Shown: piece by piece, positions 13,981-24,200 of the stretch
Layout of the letters: every line of letters begins with the position of its first letter
Numbering within the stretch: position 1 is the first letter of the stretch
DNA from: Euptelea pleiosperma
Lineage: Eukaryota > Streptophyta > Magnoliopsida > Ranunculales > Eupteleaceae
DNA length: 64,000 nt
Assembly (NCBI GenBank): GCA_035048495.1
Contig: JASUTR010000037.1
Coordinates: forward strand, 1-64,000
Direction: 5' to 3'
Translations under genes and position numbers: made by a program
Notes under the pieces: model-generated
Databases searched by the model: none
What the model was told of the DNA's origin: nothing
The model's input: only the letters and a program-made list of their open reading frames with translations

Positions 13981-14697
13981 TCCATTACAATTCTTGCAAA
14001 ATATTTGAAGTGTTTGAACAAGATTTATGACTGTCGAAACAAGTTAGCTCCATCCGTGCGTCAACGTCTCAAATTGGACTCAGTTTGTGTGTTACATTCC
14101 GAAGCCTATAACTTGTGAATTTTTCGCAACCGGACCTCGTAATTGGACTCAAACTCTTCCATTACTATTGTTGCAACACATTTGAAGTGTTGAAACAAGA
14201 TTCGTGACAGTCAAAACAAGTTAGCTCCATCCGTGCGTCAACGTCTCAAATTGGACTCAGTTTGTGTGTTACATTCCGAAGCCAATAACTTGTGACTTTT
14301 TCGGAACCGGACCTCGTAATTGGACTCCAACTCTTCCATTATTATTGTTTCAACACATTTGAAGTATAGGAACAAGTTTCGGGATAGGCGAAACAAGTTA
14401 GCTCCATCCGTGCGTCAACGTCTCAAATTGGACTCAGTTTGTGTGTTACATTCCGAAGCCTATAACTTGTGAATTTTTCGCAACCGGACCTCGTAATTGG
14501 ACTCCAACTCTTCCATTACTATTGTTGCAACACATTTGAAGTGTTGAAACAAGATTCGAGATAGTCAAAACAAGTTAGCTCCATCCGTGCGTCAACGTCT
14601 CAAATTGGACTGAGTTTGTGTGTTACATTCCGAAGCCTATAACTTGTGACTTTTTCGCAACCGGACCTCGTAATTGGACTCAAACTCTTCCATTACA

Positions 14698-16469
14698 ATT
14701 GTTGCAACACATTTGAAGTGTTGAAACAAGATTCGTGACAGTCAAAACAAGTTAGCTCCATCCGTGCGTCAACGTCTCAAATTGGACTCAGTTTGTGTGT
14801 TACATTCCGAAGCCTATAACTTGTGACTTTTTCGGAACCGGACCTCGTAATTGGACTCAAACTCTTCCATTATTATTGTTTCAACACATTTGAAGTGTTG
14901 GAACAAGATTCGGGACAGTCGAAACAAGTTTGCTCCATCCGTGCGTGAACGTCTCAAATTAGACTCAGTTTGTGTGTTACATTCCGAAGCCTATAACTTG
15001 TGGCTTTTTCGCAACCGGACCTCGTAATTAGACTCGAATTCTTCCATTACAATTGTTTCAACACAATTGAAGTGTTGGAACAAGATTTATCACTGTCGAA
15101 ACAAGTTAGCTCCATCCGTGCGTCAACGTCTCAAATTGGACTCAGTTTGTATGTTACATTCCGAAGCCTATAACTTGTGACTTTTTCGCAACCGAACCTC
15201 GTAATTAGACTCGAATTCTTCCATTACTATTGTTTCAACACATTTGAAGTGTTGGAACAAGATTCGGGACAGTCGAAACAAGTTAGCTCCATCCGTTCGT
15301 GAACGTCTCAAATTGGACTCAGTTTGTGTGTTACATTCCGAAGCCTATAAACTTGTGACTTTTTCGCAATCGGACCTCGTAATTAGACTCGAATTCTTCC
15401 ATTACAATTGTTTCAAAACATTTGAAGTGTTTGAACAAGATTTATGACTGTCGAAACAAGTTAGCTCCATCCGTGCGTCAACGTCTCAAATTGGACTCAG
15501 TTTGTGTGTTACATTCCGAAGCCTATAACTTGTGAATTTTTCGCAACCGGACCTCGTAATTGGACTCAAACTCTTCCATTACTATTGTTGCAACACATTT
15601 GAAGTGTTGAAACAAGATTCGTGACAGTCAAAACAAGTTAGCTCCATCCGTGCGTCAACGTCTCAAATTGGACTCAGTTTGTGTGTTACATTCCGAAGCC
15701 TATAACTTGTGACTTTTTCGGAACCGGACCTCGTAATTGGACTCAAACTCTTCCATTATTATTGTTTCAACACATTTGAAGTGTTGGAACAAGATTCGGG
15801 ACAGTCGAAACAAGTTTGCTCCATCCGTGCGTGAACGTCTCAAATTAGACTCAGTTTGTGTGTTACATTCCGAAGCCTATAACTTGTGGCTTTTTCGCAA
15901 CCGGACCTCGTAATTAGACTCGAATTCTTCCATTACAATTGTTTCAACACAATTGAAGTGTTGGAACAAGATTTATCACTGTCGAAACAAGTTAGCTCCA
16001 TCCGTGCGTCAACGTCTCAAATTGGACTCAGTTTGTATGTTACATTCCGAAGCCTATAACTTGTGACTTTTTCGCAACCGAACCTCGTAATTAGACTCGA
16101 ATTCTTCCATTACTATTGTTTCAACACATTTGAAGTGTTGGAACAAGATTCGGGACAGTCGAAACAAGTTAGCTCCATCCGTTCGTGAACGTCTCAAATT
16201 GGACTCAGTTTGTGTGTTACATTCCGAAGCCTATAAACTTGTGACTTTTTCGCAATCGGACCTCGTAATTAGACTCGAATTCTTCCATTACAATTGTTTC
16301 AAAACATTTGAAGTGTTTGAACAAGATTTATGACTGTCGAAACAAGTTAGCTCCATCCGTGCGTCAACGTCTCAAATTGGACTCAGTTTGTGTGTTACAT
16401 TCCGAAGCCTATAACTTGTTAATTTTTCGCAACCGGACCTCGTAATTGGACTCAAACTCTTCCATTACT
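14698..16469 (+). repeat. 886-bp (5-monomer) tandem duplication
   Basis: Copy 1 is about 14,698-15,583 and copy 2 about 15,584-16,469. Both contain the rare 1-bp insertion CCTATAAACTTG followed by GCAATCGG (15,343 and 16,229, 886 bp apart). Both also contain GGAACCGG at the same offset (14,834 and 15,720). The copies looked the same at every marker checked, up to a change near 16,420. A third, more distant copy of the marker is at 11,811. Confidence 0.8.
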
Positions 16470-17741
16470 ATTGTTGCAACACATTTGAAGTGTTGAAACA
16501 AGATTCGAGATAGTCAAAACAAGTTAGCTCCATCCGTGCGTCAACGTCTCAAATTGGACTGAGTTTGTGTGTTACATTCCGAAGCCTATAACTTGTGACT
16601 TTTTCGCAACCGGACCCCGTAATTGGACTCAAACTCTTCCATTACTATTGTTGCAACACATTTGAAGTGTTGAAACAAGATTCGTGACAGTCAAAAAAAG
16701 TTAGCTCCATCCGTGCGTCAACATCTCAAATTGGACTCAGTTTGTGTGTTACATTCCGAAGCCTATAACTTGTGACTTTTTCGAAACCGGACCTCGTAAT
16801 TGGACTCAAACTCTTCCATTATTATTGTTTCAACACATTTGAAGTGTTGGAACAAGATTCGGGACAGTCGAAACAAGTTTGCTCCATCCGTGCGTGAACG
16901 TCTCAAATTAGACTCAGTTTGTGTGTTACATTCCGAAGCCTATAACTTGTGGCTTTTTCGCAACCGGACCTCGTAATTAGACTCGAATTCTTCCATTACA
17001 ATTGTTTCAACACAATTGAAGTGTTGGAACAAGATTTATCACTGTCGAAACAAGTTAGCTCCATCCGTGCGTCAACGTCTCAAATTGGACTCAGTTTGTA
17101 TGTTACATTCCGAAGCCTATAACTTGTGACTTTTTCGCAACCGAACCTCGTAATTAGACTCGAATTCTTCCATTACTATTGTTTCAACACATTTGAAGTG
17201 TTGGAACAAGATTCGGGACAGTCGAAACAAGTTAGCTCCATCCGTTCGTGAACGTCTCAAATTGGACTCAGTTTGTGTGTCACATTCCGAAGCCTATAAC
17301 TTGTGACTTTTTCGCAACCGGACCTTGTAATTGGACTCAAACTCTTCCATTACTATTGTTGCAACACATTTGAAGTGTTGAAACAAGATTCGTGATAGTC
17401 AAAACAAGTTAGCTCCATCCGTGCGTCAACGTCTCAAATTGGACTCAGTTTGTGTGTTACATTCCGAAGCCTATAACTTGAGACTTTTTCGCAATCGGAC
17501 CTCGTAATTGGTCTCAAACTCTTCCATTATTATTGTTTCAACACATTTGAAGTATTGGAACAAGATTCGGGATAGGCGAAACAAGTTAGCTCCATCCGTG
17601 CGTCAACGTCTCAAATTGGACTCAGTTTGTGTGTTACATTCCGAAGCCTATAACTTGTGACTTTTTCGCAACCGAACCTTGTAATTAGACTAGAATTCTT
17701 CCATTACTATTGTTTCAACACATTTGAAGTGTTGGAACAAG

Positions 17742-17746
17742 ATTCG
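17742..17746 (+). repeat. Target site duplication, left (ATTCG)
   Basis: ATTCG directly precedes the TG of the LTR and is repeated directly after its final CA. It corresponds to monomer base 44-48. Confidence 0.92.
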
Positions 17747-17748
17747 TG

Positions 17749-17779
17749 TAATACCCTGAACTTTCGTTCTAGGGTATTA
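17749..17779 (+). other. Perfect 9-bp-stem hairpin at the LTR 5' edge
   Basis: TAATACCCT at 17,749-17,757 is the exact reverse complement of AGGGTATTA at 17,771-17,779, with a 13-base loop. It begins two bases inside the LTR terminus, so it could affect integrase end recognition or RNA folding. A role is not shown. Confidence 0.75.
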
Positions 17780-18030
17780 TGGTAAATTCACCTAATAATG
17801 GAAACCTAAACCTTTTTCAGACTTCTATTATTATTTTTATGGTTTAATATAATGCTTGAGTATATATGTTTAATTTGGTTTTATTCTGACAACTTTGAAA
17901 AACCTGCTATTTTTGAAATTTGCTCTTTAGGGCTAAATTCTTGCTAAAAATAATGAACCATAACTTGTAGGAGACTTTTTCTTTCCCTAGCTAACATTCC
18001 AGAATTTTTATAAGAAAAAAAATTATTTTG
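17780..18030. other. LTR U3-like AT-rich stretch, no gene
   Basis: AT-rich sequence after the edge hairpin. No open frame, known motif or repeat was recognised before the first TGGGCC at 18,031. Confidence 0.6.
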
Positions 18031-18640
18031 TGGGCCCGAGACACCAAAAATATTCCTATTTTATCATTACTAACTTACCTGTGAAATTTGGAACCTTTCC
18101 TAATACATGAAAACCCTAGCGGGAGATTTCAGGAGATTTTGACAAAAATAGTATTTTTGTAATTTTTAAACTTTTCTACCATTCTTATATTTTTAAAAAT
18201 AATATTTAATTATATTTTATTTATTTAATAGGAGCGTGGGACCCGCAAATCACTTTCGGGTCATTTCAATGTCATTTGACATTTTTCTAGGGTTTTGAAC
18301 GTTTTTATGATTTGTGTGTGTGACATGTGTCAATACCTTATTGTATGGACTTTAAATTATATAATATAGTTTGATTGAATTAATTTATAATTATTTATGT
18401 TATGATTGTTGGGTGGGCCCGTATGGCTAATCTAGAAACCTTTTGGGCTTAATAATATTCTTAAATGAAGCCTATTGATGTATATGGGCCTTGGGCCCAT
18501 TCCTAACCCATTAATAATGTAAAATATAAGTTTTTGAGGGTTGAAAAAGTCATCCCTTTGCTAGTTACGAATTTCAACAAAATAGAAACCCTAATCCTTC
18601 CCTAAACCTATTTATGAAAACCCTAAAGCTTTAGAAGCTT
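18031..18640 (+). promoter_or_regulatory. Putative LTR promoter: site II motifs, teloboxes, TATA-like box
   Basis: TGGGCC or TGGGCT occurs at 18,031, 18,414, 18,444, 18,485 and 18,492, and GGCCCA also at 18,494. AAACCCTA teloboxes lie at 18,586-18,593 and 18,618-18,625, with another upstream at 18,111 and a reverse one (TAGGGTTT) at 18,288. A TATTTAT string at 18,609-18,615 could serve as a TATA box with a start near 18,640. Site II plus telobox is the known combination in plant promoters of ribosomal-protein and proliferation genes (TCP and Myb-like telobox binders). That this LTR uses it is inference. Confidence 0.5.
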
Positions 18641-19049
18641 TCACAAACCCAACTCCATTGAAGAATAGAGAAAGCTCCATTGAACCTTCATCCGAACACT
18701 GATCGCACTCGAGCAAGAAGGGAGAATTGACGGGGACTCTGAATGGAAGAACATACTCCGAGGAGAGGACGATCCGACGACTTTCAAATTTGAAGAAACT
18801 TTTGATTTTCATTAAAGTTCAAGAAACCTTGAGGTAAGTGCGCTTGATCCATCCTATACTTGTTTTTCTTCAAGATTTGTTTTTCTTTCATTAGATAATG
18901 GTTGATACTCATTATAAATTAATTTTAATAATATTTACTTTATTCTTATTGGGTTGATCTTTGTTTTGGGCCACCATGATGGGTTTGGCCATGGTCTATT
19001 TTGTACCTACAACGGATGACTATGTTCTTATCATTTTTGTTGTACTTTT
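18641..19049. other. LTR presumed transcribed leader and start of the candidate intron
   Basis: From about 18,641 to 18,833 the sequence is mixed in composition and would form the first exon if the TATA-like box at 18,609 is used. It reads toward GAGGTAAGT at 18,831. After that it is T-rich with no feature until the 191-bp repeat. The small minus-strand open frame at 18,612-18,812 shows no recognisable domain. Confidence 0.4.
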
Positions 19050-19745
19050 ATGATTTAAATATTTTTATATTATTTTTTTTCTAAATACCTCTTTGAATCT
19101 ATTTTCCAAAACCGTTTAGTTTGTATTTTTCTGATTTTTATTGATTAAGTTATGAATTTTCTAAGTTGTATGACTTTACCAAAAAACCCAGAATTTCAGA
19201 TTTTACACGGTCCACTTTACCTAAGATTTCGATCCATATTTTTAATCTAAATATTTTTCTAATTATTTTTAATGGATACCTCTATCAATCTAGTTTCTAG
19301 AACCTTTGAGTTTATATTTTTCTGATTCGTATTGATTAAGTTATGATTTTTCAAACGTGCTGGACTTTTCTGTAAAACCCAGAATTCTAGATTTTACACG
19401 GTCCACTTTACCTGAGATTTCGATCTATATTTTTAACCTAAATATTTTTCTAATTATTTTTCACAGATACCTCTATCAATCTAGTTTTTAGAACCTTTGA
19501 GTTTATATTTTTCTGATCTGTATTGATTAAGTTATGATTTTTCAAACGTGCTAGACTTTTCTGTAAAACCCAGAATTTCAGATTTTATATGGTCCACTTT
19601 ACCTGAGATTTCGATCTATATTTTTAACCTAAATATTTTTCTAATTATTTTTCACAGATACCTCTATCAATCTAGTTTCTAGAACCTTTGAGTTTATATT
19701 TTTCTGATTTGTATTGATTAAGTTATGATTTTTTTAATGCAGTAC
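19050..19745 (+). repeat. 191-bp minisatellite in the LTR (about 3.7 copies)
   Basis: The phrase (G/A)ATACCTCT recurs at 19,084, 19,275, 19,466 and 19,657, exactly 191 bp apart each time. Each copy contains TTTTTCTGAT, TATTGATTAAGTTATGA, an AAACCCAGAATT block and GGTCCACTTTACCT. The first copy is the most divergent and the last is truncated, giving way near 19,745 to unrelated sequence. Confidence 0.9.
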
Positions 19746-19831
19746 ATTTTTTGTAAAAAACCTATTAATTATTCGTGGTTCGGTCATGATTATTAACTAT
19801 TAAGGTTTTAACCTTGTTGTTTGACTAAACC

Positions 19832-20283
19832 CTAGATGGTTTGACCTATACCTGTATGCATGGGGATCCCACCCATGTGTCTTGGATCTCTCATAGGGTT
19901 CGGCCAAGTGTCTTGGATCCCTCTTTAGGGTTCGACCTTGTGTCATGGATCCCTCATAGAGTTCGGCCATGGCGTGTTGGATTCTCTTGCGATTTTCACT
20001 TATATTATTCATCGATGTTGATTGTGATATTTGGTCATGTCTTATTGACTATTATACCTAGATGGTTCGACCTATACTTGTATGCATGGGGATCCCACCC
20101 ATGTGTCTTGGATCCCTCATAGGGTTCGGCCAAGTGTCTTGGATCCCTCTTTAGGGTTCGACCTTGTGTCATGGATCCCTCATAGGGTTCGGCAATGGTG
20201 TGTTGGATTGTCTCGTGATTTCTACTTATATTGCTTATCCGTGTTGATCGCGACCTTCGGTGATTGTTACATGGTATTCATGG
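19832..20283 (+). repeat. 226-bp tandem duplication in the LTR with 31-32-bp sub-repeats
   Basis: GATGGTTTGACC at 19,835 and GATGGTTCGACC at 20,061 mark two copies 226 bp apart. Inside each are three 31-32-bp sub-repeats built on GTGTCTTGGATCC and AGGGTTCGGCC (starts at about 19,877, 19,908 and 19,940 in copy 1). The similarity fades toward the 3' end of copy 2. Short open frames across this region exist on both strands because of the repeat and have no recognisable protein. Confidence 0.87.
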
Positions 20284-21200
20284 TTAACCATAATTCGTTC
20301 CTATGTTACCACTTTTGATGATCATGTTTCATTTTGTATTCTTATTTAAATGTTAAATACATGTGTGCTTATGCCATGTAGCCTTGTACTATCTTGTTGT
20401 CATACCATGATCATCACGTCATTTCATATAAGGGGTGCAAAAGGGAACGGGGTTGAAGTATATTATATACGTTATATTGGTTTTATCAATTAATCAGGGT
20501 TCGGTACCCTAGGGTGAAAGGCCCCAGACGTTATTATATCCTGCAGATGGGTCAATGAGACCACTCCCAGTGCGGGAAGGAGATGGAGACCCTATGTGGT
20601 TATGGGTACTAGTTGCATTTGCATCCCGTACTTACTCATCTGCATTCATCCTCATATTCATGCCATTTTTATTATACGATTGAGATGCATACCTTGATTA
20701 AAAAACTTGTATAGTATGATATCATACCATGCACACTGTTGTATTACTGGGCCTCGGCTCACGGTGCTACACCGATACCATTTTCAGATTTTGAGGAGCC
20801 GGGTACGTGAGATGATTTTGAGACGAAAGACTCCGGTGCATTCGAGGAGATCGGCGAGGATTTGGGAGTCGATCCCACACTTTAGAAAGTTGTATTTGAT
20901 TATTTTATAACATTATTTATTTATTTTCACGGGCATGTAAGCCTTTGATTGAGAGTATGTTCTCACTTCCATCTCTTCACATTTAGTTGATTGATTGAAT
21001 TATTTGAATTATAAATTATTTGTTTTCTACATCTAGACTCTATTCTTTCTTTTACTTAGTCGATTTTCGAATGAACCTTAGTAGTCTAATTGACCTAATT
21101 GGACCACTAGGGGACATTCATGGATCACCTCTGGGTTCGGGTACGGGTCGATCCATGGATTTTCGGGTCGTATCTGGGTATCCGGATTCGGGGCGTGACA
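20284..21200. other. LTR 3' portion, no gene recognised
   Basis: Mixed-composition sequence. It includes a short AGGGT-n5-ACCCT hairpin near 20,496, the candidate splice acceptor near 20,787 and a purine-rich GC-richer stretch to about 20,880. An AT-rich interval with no AATAAA follows. The closing segment is rich in GGGTCG and GGATTCGGGG ending in the terminal GTGACA. No tRNA-like or protein-coding signal was seen. Confidence 0.5.
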
Positions 21201-21205
21201 ATTCG
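21201..21205 (+). repeat. Target site duplication, right (ATTCG)
   Basis: ATTCG follows the terminal GGGCGTGACA, and the satellite then continues with GGACAGTCGAAAC in correct phase. Removing the LTR and one ATTCG restores an intact C-type monomer like 12,573-12,749. Confidence 0.92.
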
Positions 21206-24200
21206 GGACAGTCGAAACAAGTTTGCTCCATCCGTGCGTGAACGTCTCAAATTGGACTCAGTTTGTGTGTTACATTCCGAAGCCTATAACTTGTGGCTTT
21301 TTCGCAACCGGACCTCGTAATTAGACTCGAATTCTTCCATTACAATTGTTTCAACACAATTGAAGTGTTGGAACAAGATTTATCACTGTCGAAACAAGTT
21401 AGCTCCATCCGTGCGTCAACGTCTCAAATTGGACTCAGTTTGTGTGTTACATTCCGAAGCCTATAACTTGTGAATTTTTCGCAACCGGACCTCGTAATTG
21501 GACTCAAACTCTTCCATTACTATTGTTGCAACACATTTGAAGTGTTGAAACAAGATTCGTGATAGTCAAAACAAGTTAGCTCCATCCGTGCGTCAACGTC
21601 TCAAATTGGACTCAGTTTGTGTGTTACATTCCGAAGCCTATAACTTGTGACTTTTTGACAACCGGACCTCGTAATTAGACTCGAATTCTTCCATTACAAT
21701 TGTTTCAACACAATTGAAGTGTTGGAACAAGATTTATCACTGTCGAAACAAGTTAGCTCCATCCGTGCGTCAACGTCTCAAAATGGACTCAGTTTGTATG
21801 TTACATTCCGAAGCCTATAACTTGTGACTTTTTCGCAACCGAACCTCGTAATTAGACTCGAATACTTCCATTACTATTGTTTCAACACATTGGAATTGTT
21901 GGAACAAGATTCGGGACAGTCGAAACAAGTTAGCTCCATCCGTGCGTGAACGTCTCAAATTGGACTCAGTTTGTGTGTTACATTCCGAAGCCTATAACTT
22001 GTGGCTTTTTCGCAACCGGACCTCGTAATTGGACTCAAACTCTTCCATTACTATCGTTGCAACACATTTGAAGTGTTGAAACAAGATTCGTGACAGTCAA
22101 AACAAGTTAGCTCCATCCATGCATCAACGTCTCAAATTGGACTCAGTTTGTGTGTTACATTCCGAAGCCTATAACTTGTGACTTTTTCACAACCGGACCT
22201 CGTAATTAGACTCGAATTCTTCCATTACAATTGTTTCAAGACAATTGAAGTGTTGGAACAAGATTTATCACTGTCAAAACAAGTTAGCTCCATCCGTGCG
22301 TCAACGTCTCAAATTGGACTCAGTTTGTATGTTACATTCCGAAGCCTATAACTTGTGACTTTTTCGCAACCGAACCTCGTAATTAGACTCGAATTCTTCC
22401 ATTACTATTGTTTCAACACATTTGAAGTGTTGGAACAAGATTCGGGACAGTCGAAACAAGTTAGCTCCATCCGTTCGTGAACGTCTCAAATTGGACTCAG
22501 TTTGTGTGTTACATTCCGAAGCCTATACTTGTGACTTTTTCGCAACCGGACCTCGGAATTAGACTCGAATTCTTCCATTACAATTGTTTCAAAACATTTG
22601 AAGTGTTTGAACAAGAATTATGACTGTCGAAACAAGTTAGCTCCATCCGTGCGTCAACGTCTCAAATTGGACTCAGTTTGTGTGTTACATTCCGAAGCCT
22701 ATAACTTGTGAATTTTTCGCAACCGGACCTCGTAATTGGACTCAAACTCTTCCATTACTATTGTTGCAACACATTTGAAGTGTTGAAACAAGATTCGTGA
22801 TAGTCAAAACAAGTTAGCTCCATCCGTGCGTCAAAGTCTCAAATTGGACTCAGTTTGTGTGTTACATTCCGAAGCCTATAACTTGTGACTTTTTCGCAAT
22901 CGGACCTCGTAATTGAACTCAAACTCTTCCATTATTATTGTTTAAACACATTTGAAGTATTGGAACAAGATTCGGGATAGGCGAAACAAGTTAGCTCCAT
23001 CCGTGCGTCAACGTCTCAAATTGGATTCAGTTTGTGTGTTACATTCCGAAGCCTATAACTTGTGACTTTTTCGGAACCGGACCTCGTAATTGGACTCAAA
23101 CTCTTCCATTACTATTGTTTCAACACATTTGAAGTATTGGAACAAGTTTCGGGATAGGCGAAACAAGTTAGCTCCATCCGTGCGTCAGCGTCTCAAATTG
23201 GACTCATTTTGTGTGTTACATTCCGAAGCCTATAACTTGTGACTTTTTCGCAACCGAACCTTGTAATTAGACTCGAATTCTTCCATTACAATTGTTTCAA
23301 CACAATTGAAGTGTTGGAACAAGATTTATCACTGTCGAAACAAGTTAGCTCCATCCGTACGTCAACGTCTCAAATTGGACTCAGTTTGTGTGTTACATTC
23401 CGAAGCCTATAACTTGTGAATTTTTCGCAACCGGACCTCGTAATTGGACTCAAACTCTTCCATTACTATTGTTGCAACACATTTGAAGTGTTGAAACAAG
23501 ATTCGTGATATTCAAAACAAGTTAGCTCTATCCGTGCGTCAACGTCTCAAATTGGACTCAGTTTGTGTGTTACATTCCGAAGCCTATAACTTGTGACTTT
23601 TTCGCAATCGGACCTTGTAATTGAACTCAAACTCTTCCATTATTATTGTTTCAACACATATGAAGTATTGGAACAAGATTCGGGATAGGCGAAACAAGTT
23701 AGCTCCATCCGTGCGTCAACGTCTCAAATTGGACTCAGTTTGTATGTTACATTCCGAAGCCTATAACTTGTGACTTTTTCGCAACCGAACCTCGTAATTA
23801 GACTCGAATTCTTCCATTACTATTATTGCAACACATTTGAAGTGTTGAAACAAGATTCGTGACAGTCAAAACAAGTTAGCTCCATCCGTGCGTCAACGTC
23901 TCAAATTGGACTCAGTTTGTGTGTTACATTCCGAAGCCTATAACTTGTGACTTTTTCGGAACCGGACCTCGTAATTGGACTCAAACTCTTCCATTACTAT
24001 TGTTTCAACACATTTGAAGTATTGGAACAAGTTTCGGGATAGGCGAAACAAGTTAGCTCCATCCGTTCGTGAACGTCTCAAATTGGACTCAGTTTGTGTG
24101 TTACATTCCGAAGCCTATAACTTGTGACTTTTTCGCAACCGGACCTCGTAATTAGACTCGAATTCTTCCATTACAATTGTTTCAAAACATTTGAAGTGTT

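Larger units (their letters stand above)
1..17746 (+). repeat. 177-bp satellite array, left block
   Basis: About 100 head-to-tail monomers. Counting from TTCCATTA as monomer base 1, successive starts lie at about 1, 179, 356, 533, 712 and 889, so the unit is 177 bp with occasional 1-2 bp indels. A C-family monomer counted by hand has 73 G+C of 177 (41%) and 10 CpGs. All copies keep cores such as TTAGCTCCATCC, CTCAAATTGGACT and ACATTCCGAAGCC. Families A, B, C, D, E and G occur here; family F (GTCAGCGTC with CTCATTTTG) was not seen. A and B monomers alternate at the far left, D appears from about 3.7 kb and E from about 9.6 kb. No inverted copies or unrelated insertions were seen before the LTR. 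A 150-180-bp monomer is typical of plant centromeric satellites; assigning this one to the centromere is inference. Confidence 0.97.
18834..20787 (+). other. Candidate intron inside the LTR
   Basis: The donor context GAG|GTAAGT at 18,831-18,839 is a full consensus. A candidate acceptor is ATTTTCAG|ATTTTGAGGAG, ending at 20,787, with CTCAC about 25 bases upstream as a possible branch site. The interval is AT-rich at first and holds both minisatellites, while sequence after the acceptor is GC-richer. No transcript evidence is available, and other acceptors are possible. Confidence 0.28.
17747..21200 (+). mobile_element. Solo LTR of an LTR retrotransposon (3,454 bp)
   Basis: The insertion starts TGTAATACCC, ends GGGCGTGACA and is flanked by a 5-bp direct duplication, the signature of retroviral-type integration. 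The ends form an imperfect inverted repeat (TGTAATACCC against TGTCACGCCC, 7 of 10). No gag, protease, reverse transcriptase, RNase H or integrase frame, no primer-binding site and no second LTR are present, so it is read as a solo LTR formed by recombination between the two LTRs. The plus orientation is inferred from the order of promoter-like motifs, splice donor and GC-richer tail. An LTR of more than 3 kb inside heterochromatic satellite is compatible with a Ty3/gypsy element, for example a Tekay/Del-type chromovirus, but no coding domain is left to prove it. Confidence 0.87.

Noticed and set aside
18586..18625. Interstitial telomeric repeat
   Set aside because: The AAACCCTA strings are single motifs tens of bases apart, not a tandem telomere array.
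18612..18812. Minus-strand 66-codon open frame in the LTR
   Set aside because: It overlaps the putative promoter and leader on the opposite strand and has no recognisable domain or supporting context.
19800..20318. Overlapping open frames on both strands across the 226-bp repeat
   Set aside because: They arise from the tandem repeat and its GGATCC-rich sub-repeats. The peptides simply repeat the DNA unit.
17747..21200. Full-length retrotransposon or DNA transposon
   Set aside because: No second LTR, primer-binding site or coding domains are present, so it is not full length. TG/CA ends with a 5-bp duplication fit an LTR better than a terminal-inverted-repeat transposon, whose ends would be longer and better matched.
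20707..21320. Open frames in the LTR tail, two of them running into the satellite
   Set aside because: Two cross the LTR-satellite junction, so they cannot be ancestral genes. No protein family is recognisable.
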